From Lewinellaceae bacterium (GTDB lineage: Bacteria; Bacteroidota; Bacteroidia; Chitinophagales; Saprospiraceae), in the NCBI GenBank assembly GCA_020636445.1, contig JACJXV010000011.1:21978-85977 (forward strand): a DNA stretch of 64,000 nucleotides. The letters run 5' to 3'. The notes below the pieces were generated by a model that was given only the letters and a program-made list of their open reading frames with translations, ran no database searches and had not been told where the DNA came from. This document shows positions 62,514 through 64,000 of this stretch, piece by piece. A program made the position numbers and the translations under genes. Each line of letters starts with the position of its first letter. Position 1 is the stretch's first letter.

Positions 62514-62555
62514 ATAAACCCGAAACAAGCCTTTAATCCCGGAACTTTGCTTTGC

Positions 62556-62587
62556 CCGGCGTACTCAGCGAGTATGCCGGTTTTTTT
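62556..62587 (+). terminator. Strong intrinsic terminator 48 bp before the Crp/Fnr gene
   Basis: CCGGCGTACTC (62556-62566) pairs with GAGTATGCCGG (62570-62580) around an AGC loop and is followed by TTTTTTT. GAACTTTG at 62542-62549 resembles a -7 box, so the hairpin could lie in the leader of the regulator gene (attenuator) or end transcripts from the repeat array. Confidence 0.8.
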
Positions 62588-62635
62588 ATAAACCTTTTTC
62601 CCTGATAAGGTCTTATTAATGAAAAGGTATTGTTT

Positions 62636-63217
62636 ATGGATTACCAAGCGTTACAAGCTAATTTTCGTCGTTACATTCAACTGACCGATGAGGAAGCGCA
62701 ATACTTTTTTTCCTTGCTGAAGCCCCAAAAGCTGAAGGCGCGCCGGTTATTGCTCGACATTGGGGATCCCTGCCTGTATTTCAGCCTGGTCACGGAAGGC
62801 TGCCTGGTCAACTATTATACCGATGACAATGGTTTTGAACATGTACTGCAGTTCGCCACCACCTTTTGGTGGACAGCCGACCTCCAAAGTCTGATGAATG
62901 GCACCCCCTCGATGTATACCATTAAAGCCGTGGTAGACAGCGAGGTTCTCCGGTTATCGCGGGCAGATATGGAGCTTCTGTATCAGCAAATCCCCAAATT
63001 TGAGCGGTATTTTCGCATTATTTTTCAAAATGCCCTGATGTCCCACCAGACGCGTATCATGCAAAATATTGCTTACCCCGCCGAGGAGCGCTACCGGCAG
63101 TTTCAGCAGACTTATCCACACATTGAGCAGCTCGTCCCGCAAAAATACATTGCCTCCTACCTGGGTATCACGCCCGAATTCCTGAGCAAGATTCGCCGAA
63201 AAATGGCGAAAAAGTAG
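62636..63217 (+). CDS. Crp/Fnr family transcriptional regulator
   Basis: A 193-residue regulator with an N-terminal cyclic-nucleotide-binding-like domain (LLLDIGDPCLYFSLVTEGCL, FTTFWWTADLQSLMNG-like block) and a C-terminal helix-turn-helix VPQKYIASYLGITPEFLSKI. No Cys cluster for an iron-sulfur sensor is visible and the cAMP-binding residues are not conserved, so the ligand is unknown. Start at the ATG of MDYQALQANF. A YceI gene follows after 123 bp and is a natural candidate target. Confidence 0.9.
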   Translation: MDYQALQANFRRYIQLTDEEAQYFFSLLKPQKLKARRLLLDIGDPCLYFSLVTEGCLVNYYTDDNGFEHVLQFATTFWWTADLQSLMNGTPSMYTIKAVVDSEVLRLSRADMELLYQQIPKFERYFRIIFQNALMSHQTRIMQNIAYPAEERYRQFQQTYPHIEQLVPQKYIASYLGITPEFLSKIRRKMAKK

Positions 63218-63260
63218 TTTTTCTTAATCTAGTTCAATGCGAAGGGGCTCCAACTGCCCC

Positions 63261-63268
63261 CATCTTTG
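63261..63268 (+). promoter_or_regulatory. -7-like box before the YceI gene
   Basis: CATCTTTG, seven of eight positions of TAnnTTTG, 73 bp before the ATG, in the string CCCCCATCTTTGT also present before the cupin gene at 41607. Confidence 0.4.
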
Positions 63269-63340
63269 TGGTGTAAAAGGGATTACAGAGAATTAGTTCT
63301 CAAAAATCCCCAATCATTCACCCACAACAAATACACCATC

Positions 63341-63889
63341 ATGTCAACAAGTACAGCAGCAGTAGCACAGCAATGGGCACTGGATACGGCCCACACCGAA
63401 GTCCAATTCAAAGTTAAGCACCTGGTTATCTCTACAGTTACCGGCGCTTTCAAATCATTCAGCGGTACGGTTAACACCGAGAATGAAAACTTTGACCAGG
63501 CGGAAGTTAACTTCCAACTGGATGTCAACAGCATCGATACCAACAACACCGATCGCGATAACCACCTGAAGTCAGCTGACTTTTTTGCGGCCGACGAATT
63601 TCCACAAATTACCTTCAGCAACGGCATTCTGAAGCTGGTAAAGGACGAAGAATATGCACTGAATGGTGACCTGACCATTCGTGGGGTAACACACCCGATC
63701 ACCCTCGCCGTAACGTTCAACGGTACGATGAAGGACCCTTGGGGTAACATGAAGGCTGGTTTCGAAATTACCGGTAAACTGAACCGCAAAGATTACGGCC
63801 TCAACTGGAATGCCATCACTGAAGCAGGTGGTATGCTGGTAGGCGAAGAAGTAAAGCTCGTTATCAATGCCCAATTGGCAGTAGCATAA
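63341..63889 (+). CDS. YceI family protein
   Basis: A 182-residue YceI-type lipocalin-like protein: WALDTAHTEVQFKVKHLVIS, VNFQLDVNSIDTNNTDRDNH, LKSADFFAADEFPQITF and LTIRGVTHPITLAVTF. YceI proteins bind polyprenoid chains in a hydrophobic barrel. The usual signal peptide is absent when started at MSTSTAAVAQQ, so it appears cytoplasmic; the frame is open 25 codons upstream but gives no signal peptide either. Downstream of the Crp/Fnr gene and followed by a terminator. Confidence 0.92.
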   Translation: MSTSTAAVAQQWALDTAHTEVQFKVKHLVISTVTGAFKSFSGTVNTENENFDQAEVNFQLDVNSIDTNNTDRDNHLKSADFFAADEFPQITFSNGILKLVKDEEYALNGDLTIRGVTHPITLAVTFNGTMKDPWGNMKAGFEITGKLNRKDYGLNWNAITEAGGMLVGEEVKLVINAQLAVA

Positions 63890-63918
63890 GGTATTTTCCT
63901 TTTTCCCATATTTCACGA

Positions 63919-63957
63919 GAGGCGACGTTTCCGGATGGGGAGCGTCGCTTCTTTATT
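63919..63957 (+). terminator. Terminator after the YceI gene
   Basis: GAGGCGACG (63919-63927) pairs with CGTCGCTTC (63943-63951) with one G-T pair, followed by TTTATTTAT, 30 bp past the stop. No gene is visible in the last 50 bp of the window. Confidence 0.7.
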
Positions 63958-64000
63958 TATCCGCATATTTAAGCAGGAACAGCAGGAAAAACCCAAAGAA

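Noticed and set aside
62158..62528. Frames on both strands through the 27-bp array, including YKPSEQRERH-type repeats
   Set aside because: Units of 27 bp keep any frame open; no domain and no promoter. Part of the repeat locus, not genes. The 413-codon minus-strand frame 61287-62528 also runs antisense through the acidic lipoprotein gene.

Overview
The window looks like a chromosome segment of a Bacteroidota bacterium, most likely from the Saprospiria/Lewinella side of the phylum. The signs are a secreted protein with a type IX (Por) sorting tail, DUF5916, DUF2723 and DUF6913 proteins, a hybrid two-component regulator, lipoproteins with SCKK-like processing sites, TAnnTTTG-like promoter boxes and almost no Shine-Dalgarno sequences. 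The assignment rests on protein character only, not on a marker gene.

Layout. 1-2008: end of an RND efflux operon (adaptor plus inner-membrane pump, pump cut by the window edge). 2398-9650: a DUF5916 outer-membrane protein facing a 1531-residue T9SS-secreted surface protein. 10074-23216: housekeeping and membrane genes (rpiB, a DUF2723 membrane protein, an RluA pseudouridine synthase, an SDR, a DASS transporter, a DUF1295 reductase, CBS and Usp proteins, dapA, DUF6913, accA). 23425-24389: two identical tRNA-Asp genes followed by a 137-bp tandem repeat built around the tRNA 3' end, and a frameshifted GIY-YIG gene. 24552-31688: a Fic protein, small proteins and two glycoside hydrolases (GH3, GH2) with a MITE-like element between them. 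31809-37102: an SLC12-type transporter and a TPR hybrid kinase/AraC regulator. 37524-43335: hydrolase, desaturase, a REP-associated tyrosine transposase between two composite palindromic repeats, and cupins. 43348-48209: small genes on both strands including a frameshifted DksA/TraR-like gene. 48682-52641: SpoIIM-DUF4129-DUF4350 operon divergent from an RDD gene. 52654-60050: tocopherol-cyclase-like protein, Kelch/TIG lipoprotein with an outer-membrane partner, rnhB and an MMPL/RND-type transporter. 60051-63889: large repeat arrays around an aspartate-rich lipoprotein, then a Crp/Fnr regulator and a YceI protein.

The most striking content is intergenic. At least two dispersed repeat systems are present. 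One is a REP/BIME-like family of short hairpins (GTTRG on one strand, then a hairpin often with a CTTC loop) that flanks an intact RAYT transposase on both sides and recurs at four other places. The second is a modular family of about 27-bp units that all begin ATAAAC and carry the words GTGAGC and GCGAAC in either order. It forms inverted arms between convergent genes (4694-4960, 16030-16262) and long direct arrays (60307-60754, 62142-62513). I found no CRISPR array, prophage or classical large insertion sequence.
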